The notes under the pieces were generated by a model, which worked only from the letters and a program-made list of their open reading frames with translations, did not search any database and was not told the origin of the DNA. A DNA stretch of 64,000 nucleotides from an uncultured Eubacteriales bacterium (GTDB taxonomy: Bacteria > Bacillota > Clostridia > Oscillospirales > Oscillospiraceae): positions 44,174 through 108,173 of the forward strand of contig ONNS01000012.1 of the NCBI GenBank assembly GCA_900319275.1, given 5' to 3'. Shown one piece after another: positions 1 to 7,962 of this stretch. The position numbers were made by a program, and so were the translations under genes. Numbering within the stretch: the first letter of the stretch is position 1; each line of letters begins with the position of its first letter.

Positions 1-71
1 TCGTTCCGTTTCCATGTAATGAAACTCCTTCGTTTACACTGGTCATGAACTGCGGCAATGATTTTAATCAT
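1..71 (-). CDS. Start of a gene cut by the window edge
   Basis: An ATG at 71 on the minus strand is preceded by a good GGAGG ribosome binding site and the frame stays open to the edge, giving about 23 codons (MIKIIAAVHDQ...). A second candidate start lies at 15, behind an AGGAG motif about 9 bases upstream. The gene begins only 27 bases after the TetR stop, so it is probably cotranscribed with and controlled by that repressor. The visible residues are too few to assign a family; TetR partners are often efflux systems, but that is only context. Confidence 0.5.
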   Translation of the reverse strand, partial: MIKIIAAVHDQCKRRSFITWKRN

Positions 72-98
72 ACTATCCTCCTATTTTTTGGATGTTCA

Positions 99-698
99 TC
101 AGTTGCTTGGGATTCCGTATGTTTTTATAAAATGCCTGCTAAAGGCCTCCACTTGCCGGATCGCGTCCCCTGCCTTCTCCGGCTCCCGGTCGCAAAGGTG
201 AATCAGGGCGGAAATCGGCGCGGTATAGGCAAAAGCCAGCATCTTAGGATCATCTTCCCGGAGCAGTCCCCTTTCCATCATGCCGGTGAATACATGGGTG
301 AACATGTCGGTAAGGCCGGTCAGGAAGTGCCTGGTTGCCAACTCCCGCGCCCGCGCGTCCCGAAATTGCTCCAGCGTCAACACCTTGCGTGTCATGATGA
401 TCCGTTCGTCACGGACAGTGAAGTTCACCATCTGCATCGTCATGTCCACCAGCCCGTCCAGGGAATCCGGCACTGGCGGAAGGTGCTCTGCTGAGCCGAA
501 ATGCTCTCCGTAATAGGCGATCATCTCATCCAGCAGCGCATCCCAGATCGCTTCCTTGCTCGTGTAGTGCTTATAGACCCCCGACTTCACAAGCCCGAGC
601 GAGGCGCTCAGTTCACGGATGTTGGTGCCTGCATAGCCGTTTTGCGAAAACATCTCCAGCGCGGCAGCCAGTATTCTCTCTTTTGTATCATTCGCCAT
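99..698 (-). CDS. TetR/AcrR family transcriptional repressor
   Basis: A 199-residue protein with the typical TetR layout: an N-terminal helix-turn-helix at about residues 26-45 (TNIRELSASLGLVKSGVYKHY) followed by a helical ligand-binding half. I placed the start at the ATG at 698, because it has a GGAGG motif five bases upstream and starts like the family (MANDTKERIL); the open frame runs further upstream but into the promoter. The gene lies at the head of a two-gene unit with the cut-off gene at the window edge. Its own promoter is covered by a long inverted repeat, so negative autoregulation is very likely. The ligand cannot be told from sequence. Confidence 0.9.
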   Translation of the reverse strand: MANDTKERILAAALEMFSQNGYAGTNIRELSASLGLVKSGVYKHYTSKEAIWDALLDEMIAYYGEHFGSAEHLPPVPDSLDGLVDMTMQMVNFTVRDERIIMTRKVLTLEQFRDARARELATRHFLTGLTDMFTHVFTGMMERGLLREDDPKMLAFAYTAPISALIHLCDREPEKAGDAIRQVEAFSRHFIKTYGIPSN

Positions 699-719
699 AA
701 TATCCTCCGCATAATGCAA

Positions 720-767
720 AGTGACCTCTCGTTCACTAATTATAGTGAGCGAAAGGTCACTTGTCAA
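720..767 (-). promoter_or_regulatory. tetR promoter overlapped by a palindromic operator
   Basis: On the minus strand TTGACA (767-762) and TATAAT (744-739) are both perfect consensus with a 17-base spacer. An inverted repeat covers 720-761: 19-base arms (720-738 and 743-761) matching at 17 of 19 positions around a 4-base centre ATTA. The palindrome spans the whole spacer and the -10 box, which is the expected design for repression by the downstream TetR protein. Confidence 0.85.
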
Positions 768-788
768 GATTGCGTTTTATCAGAGTTC

Positions 789-821
789 AATATAAAACAG
801 CCGCCCCTTGCGGGGCGGCTG
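789..821 (-). terminator. Rho-independent terminator of the fucO-like gene
   Basis: A perfect 10-bp GC-rich stem (798-807 with 812-821, loop TTGC) is followed on the minus strand by TTTTATATT. It lies 19 bases past the stop of the alcohol dehydrogenase and upstream of the tetR promoter, so it separates the two units. Confidence 0.9.
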
Positions 822-839
822 CAAAGATTGAAGCATAGA

Positions 840-1985
840 TTACATCAGCTTGCGGAAGAGGTTGGTCAGATCCTCCATCGTGCTGTCCTTGGGGTTGCCG
901 GGACGGCAGGCATCGTCAAAGGCGCTCTTGGCCAGGAAGGGCAGATCCTCTTCCTTCAGCGCTTCGAGCTTCTCAGGAATGCCGACATCGCGGCTGAGCT
1001 GCTTGACCGCGTCAACAGCGGCCTTGCGGTACTCTTCCTGCGTCATGCTGTCGACACCCTCGACGCCCATGGCGCGGGCGATCTCGCGGTACTTCTCACC
1101 GGTGGCATCGGCGTTGAACTCCATGACGATCGGGAGCATCATCGCGCAGGCGACACCGTGGGGCGTGTCGTACACAGCACCGAGCGTATGAGCCATGGAG
1201 TGGGCAATGCCCAGACCAACGTTGCTGAAGCCCATACCGGCGACATACTGGCCGAGAGCCATGCCCTTGCGGCCTTCGGGATCGTTCTTCAGCGCAGCGC
1301 GCAGATTCTTGGAGATCAGACGGATGGCTTCCAGATGGAACATATCGGTCATCTCCCAGGCGGCGGCGGTGGTATAGCCTTCGATCGCGTGGGTCAGAGC
1401 GTCCATACCGGTGGAGGCAGTCAGCCCGCTGGGCATGGAGAGCATCATATCGGGGTCGACAACAGCGACCTCGGGGATGTCGTTGACGTCAACGCAGACA
1501 AACTTGCGGCGGCGCTCAACGTCGGTGATGACGTAGTTGATGGTGACCTCAGCGGCCGTACCGGCAGTGGTGGGCACAGCGATCGTGAAGACAGCGTGAT
1601 TCTTGGTGGGAGCAACGCCCTCGAGAGAGCGGACATCGGCGAACTCGGGGTTCGTGATGATGACGCCGACAGCCTTGGCCGTATCCATGATGGAGCCGCC
1701 GCCGATGGCCAGGATGGAGTCGCCGCCGAACTCCTGGAAGGCCTTAACACCGTTCTGGACATTCTCGATGCTGGGGTTGGACTTAATATCGTTAAAAATG
1801 GCATACTCGATGCCGGCGCCCTTGAGCAGATCGAGGATCTTGTCAATCTCGCCGGACTTGACAATGTGGCGACCGCAGCAGATCAGCGTGCGCTTGCAGC
1901 CGCGGGCAGTCAGCTCGTTGGGGATCTCTTTAATTGCGCCGGAGCCATGATACGAGGTCGGATTGAGGATAATTCTGTTAGCCAT
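840..1985 (-). CDS. fucO: Iron-containing alcohol dehydrogenase, lactaldehyde reductase type
   Basis: This 381-residue group III alcohol dehydrogenase is close to E. coli FucO in length and in long conserved blocks (NPEFADVRSLEG, PTTAGTAAEVTINYVITD, GQYVAGMGFSNVGLG). The NAD-binding GGGS motif is at 95-98 and the four iron ligands are visible as D195, H199, H262 and H276. The family reduces L-lactaldehyde to 1,2-propanediol with NADH during fucose or rhamnose fermentation, in the cytoplasm. No other fucose or propanediol genes are nearby, so the physiological substrate is inferred from similarity alone; another short-chain aldehyde is possible. It has its own promoter and terminator and a good AAGGAG site. 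Confidence 0.9.
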   Translation of the reverse strand: MANRIILNPTSYHGSGAIKEIPNELTARGCKRTLICCGRHIVKSGEIDKILDLLKGAGIEYAIFNDIKSNPSIENVQNGVKAFQEFGGDSILAIGGGSIMDTAKAVGVIITNPEFADVRSLEGVAPTKNHAVFTIAVPTTAGTAAEVTINYVITDVERRRKFVCVDVNDIPEVAVVDPDMMLSMPSGLTASTGMDALTHAIEGYTTAAAWEMTDMFHLEAIRLISKNLRAALKNDPEGRKGMALGQYVAGMGFSNVGLGIAHSMAHTLGAVYDTPHGVACAMMLPIVMEFNADATGEKYREIARAMGVEGVDSMTQEEYRKAAVDAVKQLSRDVGIPEKLEALKEEDLPFLAKSAFDDACRPGNPKDSTMEDLTNLFRKLM

Positions 1986-2048
1986 ACATATTCTCCTTTG
2001 TAATAATCATTCATCACACAGGCAATCCTTGTCTGTATAACTGGTATA

Positions 2049-2077
2049 ATTTTAAAATAGAGCAACGATGAAATCAA
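2049..2077 (-). promoter_or_regulatory. Possible promoter of the fucO-like gene
   Basis: On the minus strand TTGATT (2077-2072) and TAAAAT (2054-2049) are separated by 17 bases, about 65 bases upstream of the ATG. The -35 and -10 boxes each have mismatches, so the call is moderate. Confidence 0.5.
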
Positions 2078-2106
2078 GTATAAATCGTAAATTATCTGGC
2101 GATCGC

Positions 2107-2748
2107 TTACGTTTGATCAGGAAGGATACGCTTTTCTGCCCCTGCACAGATTCGATCCGCTTTTTCCCGCTGCTGAGTGAGCGTCAGCTCATTTTCCCGG
2201 CGCGTGACAAAGCGGAAGGTCTCGTCCTCACTGCGGGCAGCCTGCCCCAGCAGATAGTACCGGCAGCTCTCGGTGACAGACAGCGCCATGCGGGCCGCCG
2301 CACTTACATAGACGGCTGATTGCGCATCACAGAGCGGGTCAAGCTCTTCCAGCAGATCCAGAAGACTACCCGCCATGCACACGAGCTCGTTGGCGATCGC
2401 GCAGGATGCCTCCAGGGCGGGCTGGAAGCGCTGGGTGTCATTGTCCCGCAAAGCGCGACGAAGCGGTGCGCGGCAGCGATTGTCCTCGTCGATCAGCTGC
2501 AGCATATACTGCCGCAGATTTTCGAGATTGCGTGTCACATAGTCAAGCCGCTCACTGCTACCAAGCCGCGCTTCGCTCAGCCGCGCCGCGCGCAGGGCGA
2601 GCGCAAAGGCGTTTGCCGCGCTCGCCGCCGCTGCCGTCCCGACGTCGGTATGGCTCTCCGGATCGGCGACGATCTGGCTGAGTTCCGCGGTACTCTTGGT
2701 TTTAAAAACCTCAATGACGATTTTTTTCTTTTCCTGGTTTTCAGCCAT
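2107..2748 (-). CDS. Degenerate cyclodeaminase/cyclohydrolase family protein (FTCD_C-like)
   Basis: A 213-residue, all-helical, alanine-rich protein. Length, helix pattern and the run of small residues after an N-terminal acidic segment (residues about 30-60) resemble the formiminotetrahydrofolate cyclodeaminase/methenyl-THF cyclohydrolase fold. The usual PTPGGGS-type substrate loop near the N terminus is replaced by SHTDVGT, so catalysis of the classical reaction is doubtful. It starts 10 bases after the prfC stop and is clearly in that operon. No folate genes are adjacent. Family membership is moderate confidence; function is unknown. Confidence 0.55.
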   Translation of the reverse strand: MAENQEKKKIVIEVFKTKSTAELSQIVADPESHTDVGTAAAASAANAFALALRAARLSEARLGSSERLDYVTRNLENLRQYMLQLIDEDNRCRAPLRRALRDNDTQRFQPALEASCAIANELVCMAGSLLDLLEELDPLCDAQSAVYVSAAARMALSVTESCRYYLLGQAARSEDETFRFVTRRENELTLTQQREKADRICAGAEKRILPDQT

Positions 2749-2758
2749 GTCAGCACCT

Positions 2759-4351
2759 TTAATCCTGATTGAATTCCTTCAGCTCCAGTCCTGGATTCTT
2801 CTGCAGTGCCCAGTTGATACACCATTCCGAGGTGAACAGCAGCAGATTGTTGCCCTTGAAATCCTGTACCCACTTGGTATCGCTGGTCAGATTCAGGCTG
2901 GAAATGTCAATATTCTCATTCTCGACCCAGCGGACAAGTTCAAAGGGCAGGTTGCGGCGATGGACTTCAACGCCGTACTCGGTGCGAAGCCTGTACTCGA
3001 GCACCTCAAACTGCAGTACACCGACGACGCCGACGATGACCTCCTCAACACCGGTATACGGCTCGTGGAAGATCTGGATCGCGCCCTCCTGAGCGATCTG
3101 CATGATACCCTTTTCAAACTGCTTGCGCTTCATCGTGTCGATACGCTCGACGCCGGCGAAGTGCTCGGGGGCGAAGGTCGGGATGCCTTCAAAGCAGACC
3201 TCCATCCCCTTCTCGCAGATCGTATCGCCGATCGAGAAGATGCCGGGGTCAAAGACGCCGATGATGTCGCCCGCATAGGCCGTGTCGATGACCGCGCGGT
3301 CCTGAGCCATCAGCTGCTGCGGCTGGGCCAGGCGCAGCGCCTTGCCGCCCTGTACATGGAAATATTCCCGCTCGCGCTCAAACTTGCCCGAGCAGATACG
3401 CATAAACGCGATCCTGTCGCGGTGAGCCTTATTCATATTGGCCTGGATCTTGAACACAAAAGCCGAAAAGCGCTCGTCAAAGGGATCGATGATCTCCTCG
3501 CCCGACACGCGCGAGAGCGGCGGCATCGTCAGCTTCAGGAAGCTCTCAAGAAAGGGCTCAACGCCGAAGTTATTGAGCGCCGAGCCGAAAAACACCGGAC
3601 TCAGCCGACCGGCGCGAACCTCCTGGATATCAAAGTCAAAGCCGGCGCCGTCCAGCAGCTCGATATCGTCCGAGAGCGTCTGCCGAAGCCGCGGCCCGAT
3701 CAGCTCATCGAGCTTTTCGGTCTCGTCCAGATGGCATTCGATCGCACGGATTTTACTCTGGCCGCGGTGGAATTCGTTAAAGGCCAGAATCTCCCGCCGT
3801 TCACGGTCATAGACGCCCTTGAAGTCCTGGCCGCAGCCGATCGGCCAGTTCATCGGATAGGTACCGATACCGAACTCGTTCTCCAGCTGCTCCATCAGCT
3901 CGTAGGGGCTGCGGGCCTCGCGGTCGAGCTTATTGATGAAGGTAAAGATCGGGATGTGACGCATCGCGCAGATCTTGAAGAGCTTGCGCGTCTGCGGCTC
4001 GATGCCTTTGGCGGCGTCGATGACCATGACGGCGCTGTCGGCGGCCATCAGGGTACGGTAGGTATCCTCGGAAAAATCCTGGTGTCCCGGCGTATCAAGG
4101 ATGTTGATGCAGTAGCCCTCATATTCAAACTGCATGACGGAGGACGTGATGGAAATACCGCGCTGCTTTTCAAGCTCCATCCAGTCAGACACCGCGTGAC
4201 GGGCCGTTGCCTTTCCCTTGACCGAGCCCGCCTGCTGAATGGCTCCGCCGTAGAGCAGCAGCTTTTCCGTTAATGTAGTCTTACCGGCGTCCGGGTGCGA
4301 GATAATGGCAAAGGTTCGGCGCCGTTCGATTTCTTTTTGCAGATCAGTCAT
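2759..4351 (-). CDS. prfC: Peptide chain release factor 3
   Basis: A 530-residue translational GTPase of full RF3 length. The G1 loop HPDAGKTT is at about 19-26, the G3 motif DTPGH at 86-90 and the G4 motif NKLD at 140-143, followed by the RF3-type insertion and C-terminal beta-barrel domains. RF3 removes RF1 or RF2 from the ribosome after peptide release, in the cytoplasm. The AAAGGA site lies about 12 bases from the ATG, which is long but the start matches the family. The gene follows a three-hairpin repeat and is the first gene of a unit with the cyclodeaminase-like gene. Confidence 0.97.
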   Translation of the reverse strand: MTDLQKEIERRRTFAIISHPDAGKTTLTEKLLLYGGAIQQAGSVKGKATARHAVSDWMELEKQRGISITSSVMQFEYEGYCINILDTPGHQDFSEDTYRTLMAADSAVMVIDAAKGIEPQTRKLFKICAMRHIPIFTFINKLDREARSPYELMEQLENEFGIGTYPMNWPIGCGQDFKGVYDRERREILAFNEFHRGQSKIRAIECHLDETEKLDELIGPRLRQTLSDDIELLDGAGFDFDIQEVRAGRLSPVFFGSALNNFGVEPFLESFLKLTMPPLSRVSGEEIIDPFDERFSAFVFKIQANMNKAHRDRIAFMRICSGKFEREREYFHVQGGKALRLAQPQQLMAQDRAVIDTAYAGDIIGVFDPGIFSIGDTICEKGMEVCFEGIPTFAPEHFAGVERIDTMKRKQFEKGIMQIAQEGAIQIFHEPYTGVEEVIVGVVGVLQFEVLEYRLRTEYGVEVHRRNLPFELVRWVENENIDISSLNLTSDTKWVQDFKGNNLLLFTSEWCINWALQKNPGLELKEFNQD

Positions 4352-4513
4352 ATATGCTTCAATCCTTTTGTTTCATTCATTGGATGCAAGTCCGATTTTC
4401 ATATTTCCCGCAATCATTCATTTCGATTAAGGCGGAGAACAATTCGATATTGTATTTTTATGCCAATCAGTCATAGATACAGTTCGATCCTTCTGTCAGC
4501 TTCAGTGATTTCC

Positions 4514-4632
4514 GCGAAGTATACCATAAGGCCTCTGCCTTATGGTATACTTCGCCATGTTTTTCGGTTGCCGCGCAAGCGGCGAGAAAAACGGCATAAA
4601 TCAAATATAGTAAGCGCGTTTGCGCTTACTAT
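4514..4632. repeat. Three-hairpin dispersed repeat, copy 1 (prfC leader)
   Basis: Three stem-loops lie in a row: a perfect 19-bp stem (4514-4532 with 4537-4555), a middle hairpin (4559-4592, stems GTTTTTC/GAAAAAC and GCCGC/GCGGC) and a perfect 11-bp stem (4607-4617 with 4622-4632). The middle block and its flanks are almost identical to the copy at 58658-58773 in inverted orientation, and partly to 39120-39218. Most of the 302-base gap between the nucleotidase and prfC is this element; between it and prfC (4352-4513) I see nothing else recognisable. Confidence 0.85.
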
Positions 4633-4657
4633 ACCATAACCCGGAGGTGGTTTTCAA
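4628..4657 (-). promoter_or_regulatory. Possible prfC promoter inside the repeat
   Basis: On the minus strand TTGAAA (4657-4652) and TATAGT (4633-4628) are 18 bases apart. The -10 box sits at the outer edge of the third hairpin of the repeat, exactly where the copy at 58658 has TATAAT. The leader to prfC would be about 270 bases and contain all three hairpins. Confidence 0.45.
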
Positions 4658-6165
4658 TATAATACCGTCAAATATCTGGATTTATCCACCGTAATATCAC
4701 GGTGCCGGTCGATATAGTCGATAATCATTTCGACGATCTCGTTCGGCTGTTCGCGCAGAATCGGACAGCCGGTATAGACCTCGTAGCCGCCGGTCCCGGT
4801 GGCGCGGTAATTGTTCATGCTAAGGCTCAGTTTTGTCTCTCCGTCCAGCTCGCGCCCCCGGTAGCGGATCGAGACGACACGCTCTCCCACCGCGCGGCGC
4901 AGATCATAGGTCACCTCGATGCCGGAGAAGAAATCGTAGTTATAGTGCTCCACCTTGGGCTTTAAAAAACAGTCGCTGACACGCAGCTCGCCGTTCTCCA
5001 CCGCAAAATACGCGGCACAGCGCTCCAGGGCGGTTTTGAGCACAGCGCGGTCCACCTCGAGCGTTATGAGAGTGTTCGGATAGATATAGGTCGCGACCAC
5101 ATCCCGGATCGTGACATCCCGGTCAAAACCCCGCACCTCGTTGCCGAGCGCCGTGCAGGAAATATCCGCGCCGCTCGCCTCCAGCTGGACCTGGTTAAAG
5201 AAATTCGCAATCAGCGAGCCCTCGGCCGCCATCCGGATCGGCGTGTCCGGCAGCAGCGGCACATCGAGATGACCTACCGGCCGGTCGAGCCATTCCCCCG
5301 TGGCGCTCTCGACTTCCGCAAGCGCAGCGGCCGCGGCCGGCAGCGGCTTATCCCCGGCCGGAACCAGAGTCGATCGGACACGGACGTTCTCTTCTCCGGC
5401 CGTGATATCCATGCGGATGAAGCTGCGGGCTTTATCCGGAGTCTGGCAGGTATAGGTGCCATTGAGCCACAGCCCTTCCACGGCCATGTGCTGGTGTCCT
5501 GTCAGCAGGATATCGAAATCAAGCTCGCGGCAGAGTCGACAGGCCTGATTCTCGCTGGTTGTCGAGAGAGTCACCCCGCTGTGCAGATCGTTCTCATAGC
5601 CGCCGTGGTAAATACATACGCTAAGGTCGACCTGCTGCGCCTTCAGCTCGCGCAGCGCCCCGGCGGCAGCCGGCAGCGGCTCAGAAATCGTGATGCCGCT
5701 CAGATTCTCCGGCTTCTCCCATACATTGATATACTGGGTCGTAACGCCGGTCAGCCCGACGCGCAGCCCGTTTTCCAGTGTGACAACAGCGGTTTTCCGT
5801 ACCTGCGGCAAGCCGGAGACGTTTGCGCAGAGACAGACGGCATCCAACTCATCAAGGTACTGCTCCAGCACCGCACGTCCGTAGTTGAAGTCGTGATTTC
5901 CAAGCGTTACGAAGGAATATCCGCCCAGATTCATCAGCTTGGCCGGAAGAGAGTGCTCCTGCATGCCAAGCGTATGCAGATAATAGGTCAGAGGGCTGCC
6001 CTGAATGGTATCGCCGCCGTCGATGATCAGCGTATTGCCGTCGCGCGTAAAGCGATTCATACAGTTTGCAAGGCCTGCCGCCTCCGTCTCTCCCGTGGCG
6101 TAGTTCACCGGGGAGAAATAGCCGTGCGTATCACTGGTAAAGCAGATCGTACATTCTTTTTTCAT
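4654..6165 (-). CDS. Cytoplasmic 5'-nucleotidase / 2',3'-cyclic phosphodiesterase family metallophosphatase
   Basis: A 503-residue two-domain enzyme: an N-terminal calcineurin-like metallophosphatase (D12 and H14 in SDTHGY, D52 in GGDTIQG, N90-H91-D92 in GNHDFNYG, then YHGG and GHQH) and a C-terminal 5'-nucleotidase substrate domain. The family hydrolyses nucleoside monophosphates and related phosphate esters. Secreted members have a signal peptide; this one has none (MKKECTICFTSDTHG), so it should act in the cytoplasm. It follows phnE by 78 bases on the same strand, which suggests that it works on what the importer brings in. The exact substrate is unknown. Confidence 0.85.
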   Translation of the reverse strand: MKKECTICFTSDTHGYFSPVNYATGETEAAGLANCMNRFTRDGNTLIIDGGDTIQGSPLTYYLHTLGMQEHSLPAKLMNLGGYSFVTLGNHDFNYGRAVLEQYLDELDAVCLCANVSGLPQVRKTAVVTLENGLRVGLTGVTTQYINVWEKPENLSGITISEPLPAAAGALRELKAQQVDLSVCIYHGGYENDLHSGVTLSTTSENQACRLCRELDFDILLTGHQHMAVEGLWLNGTYTCQTPDKARSFIRMDITAGEENVRVRSTLVPAGDKPLPAAAAALAEVESATGEWLDRPVGHLDVPLLPDTPIRMAAEGSLIANFFNQVQLEASGADISCTALGNEVRGFDRDVTIRDVVATYIYPNTLITLEVDRAVLKTALERCAAYFAVENGELRVSDCFLKPKVEHYNYDFFSGIEVTYDLRRAVGERVVSIRYRGRELDGETKLSLSMNNYRATGTGGYEVYTGCPILREQPNEIVEMIIDYIDRHRDITVDKSRYLTVLY

Positions 6166-6192
6166 TTTGCTTCTTCCATTCTATATAGAGCC

Positions 6193-6223
6193 GCAAACGC
6201 AAAGCGTATCGCCTTGCGTTTGC
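6193..6223. other. Intercistronic hairpin between phnE and the nucleotidase gene
   Basis: A 10-bp perfect stem (6193-6202 with 6214-6223) lies in the 78-base gap. No T-run follows on the minus strand, so it is more likely an mRNA stability or partial attenuation element than a full terminator. Confidence 0.5.
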
Positions 6224-6243
6224 CTTTGCATATATATTTTCTG

Positions 6244-7095
6244 TTATTTACCCTGTGCGAGCTTTTTACGCACGCGGGTCGAGAGGAACTCGATGATCAG
6301 AACAAGCACCATCAATCCCCACACGAACGAGCCCACCATGGCCCAGCGCCGGCTGTTCAGGCACTGCACAAGCGAGGCGCCGATGCCGCCAGCGCCGACG
6401 ATACCGAGCGTCGTGGCGTCCTTGAGGTTAATGTCGAAGCGATAGATCGTCGTGGAGATAAAGCTCGCCGTCAATTGCGGGATCACGCCGTAGCGAATCT
6501 TCTGAAACGCTGTGCAGCCCATGGCGTCCAGGCTTTCAAGAATGCGGGTGTCGAGATCCTCGATGGCCGTAATATACATCTTTGAGATCATGCCGATCGA
6601 GCACACCGACTGCGTGATGACGCCGCAGGCGGCGCCGGGCCCGGTGACGCGAATCCACATCAGGGCCCAGACCAGGCTGGGAATCGTGCGGATTAACAGA
6701 ATGAGGACACGAAACAGATAGGCCACAGGCTTTGACATGATGTTTGTAGAGGCAAGGAACGCAAACGGGATGGCGAGGATCGCGCCAAAAATCGTGCCAA
6801 GAACAGCAATGGCCATTGTCTGCAGCAGCAGATAGGGCACGCCAGTATCGCCGGTGCCGAACATCAGCGCAAGGTCGGGGTGGGTTATGCCGCTGATAAT
6901 GCCCTTGGCTACCTCAGAACCGGTGACAGTCATCCCCTCAAACTTCATCGTTGTGGAGGACCAGCCGGCGAGACCCACGACAATCAGGACAATCAGCGTG
7001 TACAGCAGCCAATGGCGCGGCCGCATTGCATAGGCCTCGGCCACTGTCAGCTTTTTATCCACCGCCTGCTCCAATTTTTTGATTTTTTCAGACAT
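6244..7095 (-). CDS. phnE: Phosphonate-type ABC transporter permease, second subunit
   Basis: A 283-residue integral membrane permease with about six hydrophobic segments and the binding-protein-dependent transport signature in the cytoplasmic loop around IYRFDINLKDATTLGIVGAGG, the PhnE form of the EAA loop. It pairs with the adjacent phnE to form the membrane channel for the PhnC ATPase and PhnD binding protein. It lies 12 bases after the first phnE and has a good AAAGGAG site. Which oxyanion or organophosphorus compound is carried is not visible. Confidence 0.92.
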   Translation of the reverse strand: MSEKIKKLEQAVDKKLTVAEAYAMRPRHWLLYTLIVLIVVGLAGWSSTTMKFEGMTVTGSEVAKGIISGITHPDLALMFGTGDTGVPYLLLQTMAIAVLGTIFGAILAIPFAFLASTNIMSKPVAYLFRVLILLIRTIPSLVWALMWIRVTGPGAACGVITQSVCSIGMISKMYITAIEDLDTRILESLDAMGCTAFQKIRYGVIPQLTASFISTTIYRFDINLKDATTLGIVGAGGIGASLVQCLNSRRWAMVGSFVWGLMVLVLIIEFLSTRVRKKLAQGK

Positions 7096-7107
7096 AGCGC
7101 TCTCCTT

Positions 7108-7959
7108 TCAGCTCAGCTTCTTGCGGAGGTATTCGCTGAAGAACTCGATCGCGACGACCACCACAAAGAGCATCAGCAGCACCATGCCGAGTCCGTTATA
7201 ATCGCGCCAGCCGATACGCTCGTTGATCATGATGCCGAGGCCGCCGGCGCCGACATATCCGAGGATGGCCGAAGCGCGGACATTCATTTCAAAGCAGTAC
7301 AGGCTGTGGCTGAGATAGACCGGCAGGATCTGCGGCATGCAGGCCGACCAGAAAGCCTGAAACTTGTCGGCGCCCAGCGCTTCCATAGCCTCAAAGGGGC
7401 CCATGTCGATGACCTCGATGCTCTCGTAGAGCATCTTCGCCACGATGCCAAAGGTAAAAAGTGCAATGGCCAGCGTACCGGCAAAGGTGCCAAGGCCATA
7501 GATCAGTGCGAATACCAGCGCGATCACCAGCGTCGGAATCGTGCGGATCAGAGCAAGGATAAAGCGAAATGCACTGACAACAACGGCATTTTTATTGATA
7601 TTGCTTGATGCGAGAATCGCGACCGGAAGACCGACCAGGCAGCCGATCAGCGTACCGAGTATCGACATCTTGACGGTGTCCACCAGCGGGCCGACGACCT
7701 TGGAGAAATAGCTCCACTTCGGGTGGAAGAGCTTGAAAAACAGATCAAGCAGCTTGTCGAAATTTCGGGCAATGGCGGCAAAATTGAATTCCGTCATGCG
7801 GAAGGACAGAACGATTGCCGCCAATACCAGCGCCAGGATCAGCGGGGTGCGGCTGCGGCGCCGAATGGTTTGATGGCCGTTGGCAAGCGTAATGACCTGG
7901 GGCTTGAAGATTTTATCAAACCAGGTCAGCTTCAGCACGGAAGAAGTGTTTTCGTCCAT
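7108..7959 (-). CDS. phnE: Phosphonate-type ABC transporter permease, first subunit
   Basis: Also 283 residues, with a longer cytoplasmic N terminus (about 45 residues) before the first membrane helix and the permease signature ECFEMNVRASAILGYVGAGG-like segment near residue 235. Two PhnE paralogues in a row, as here, are common for PhnCDEE systems, where they form a heterodimeric channel. The start is three bases past the phnC stop, with GGAGAGTGAGCT as the binding site. Confidence 0.92.
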   Translation of the reverse strand: MDENTSSVLKLTWFDKIFKPQVITLANGHQTIRRRSRTPLILALVLAAIVLSFRMTEFNFAAIARNFDKLLDLFFKLFHPKWSYFSKVVGPLVDTVKMSILGTLIGCLVGLPVAILASSNINKNAVVVSAFRFILALIRTIPTLVIALVFALIYGLGTFAGTLAIALFTFGIVAKMLYESIEVIDMGPFEAMEALGADKFQAFWSACMPQILPVYLSHSLYCFEMNVRASAILGYVGAGGLGIMINERIGWRDYNGLGMVLLMLFVVVVAIEFFSEYLRKKLS

Positions 7960-7962
7960 AGC

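Noticed and set aside
501-2003. 500-residue open frame on the plus strand opposite the fucO-like gene
   Set aside because: It is antisense to a clearly conserved dehydrogenase, has no recognisable family and only reflects the GC-rich codon structure of the other strand.
2696-4273. 525-residue plus-strand open frame opposite prfC
   Set aside because: Antisense shadow of a conserved translation factor; no motif of its own.
4514-4632. Triple hairpin as a simple prfC or nucleotidase terminator
   Set aside because: T-runs are lacking after the stems and the whole block recurs elsewhere as a unit, which fits a repeat better.
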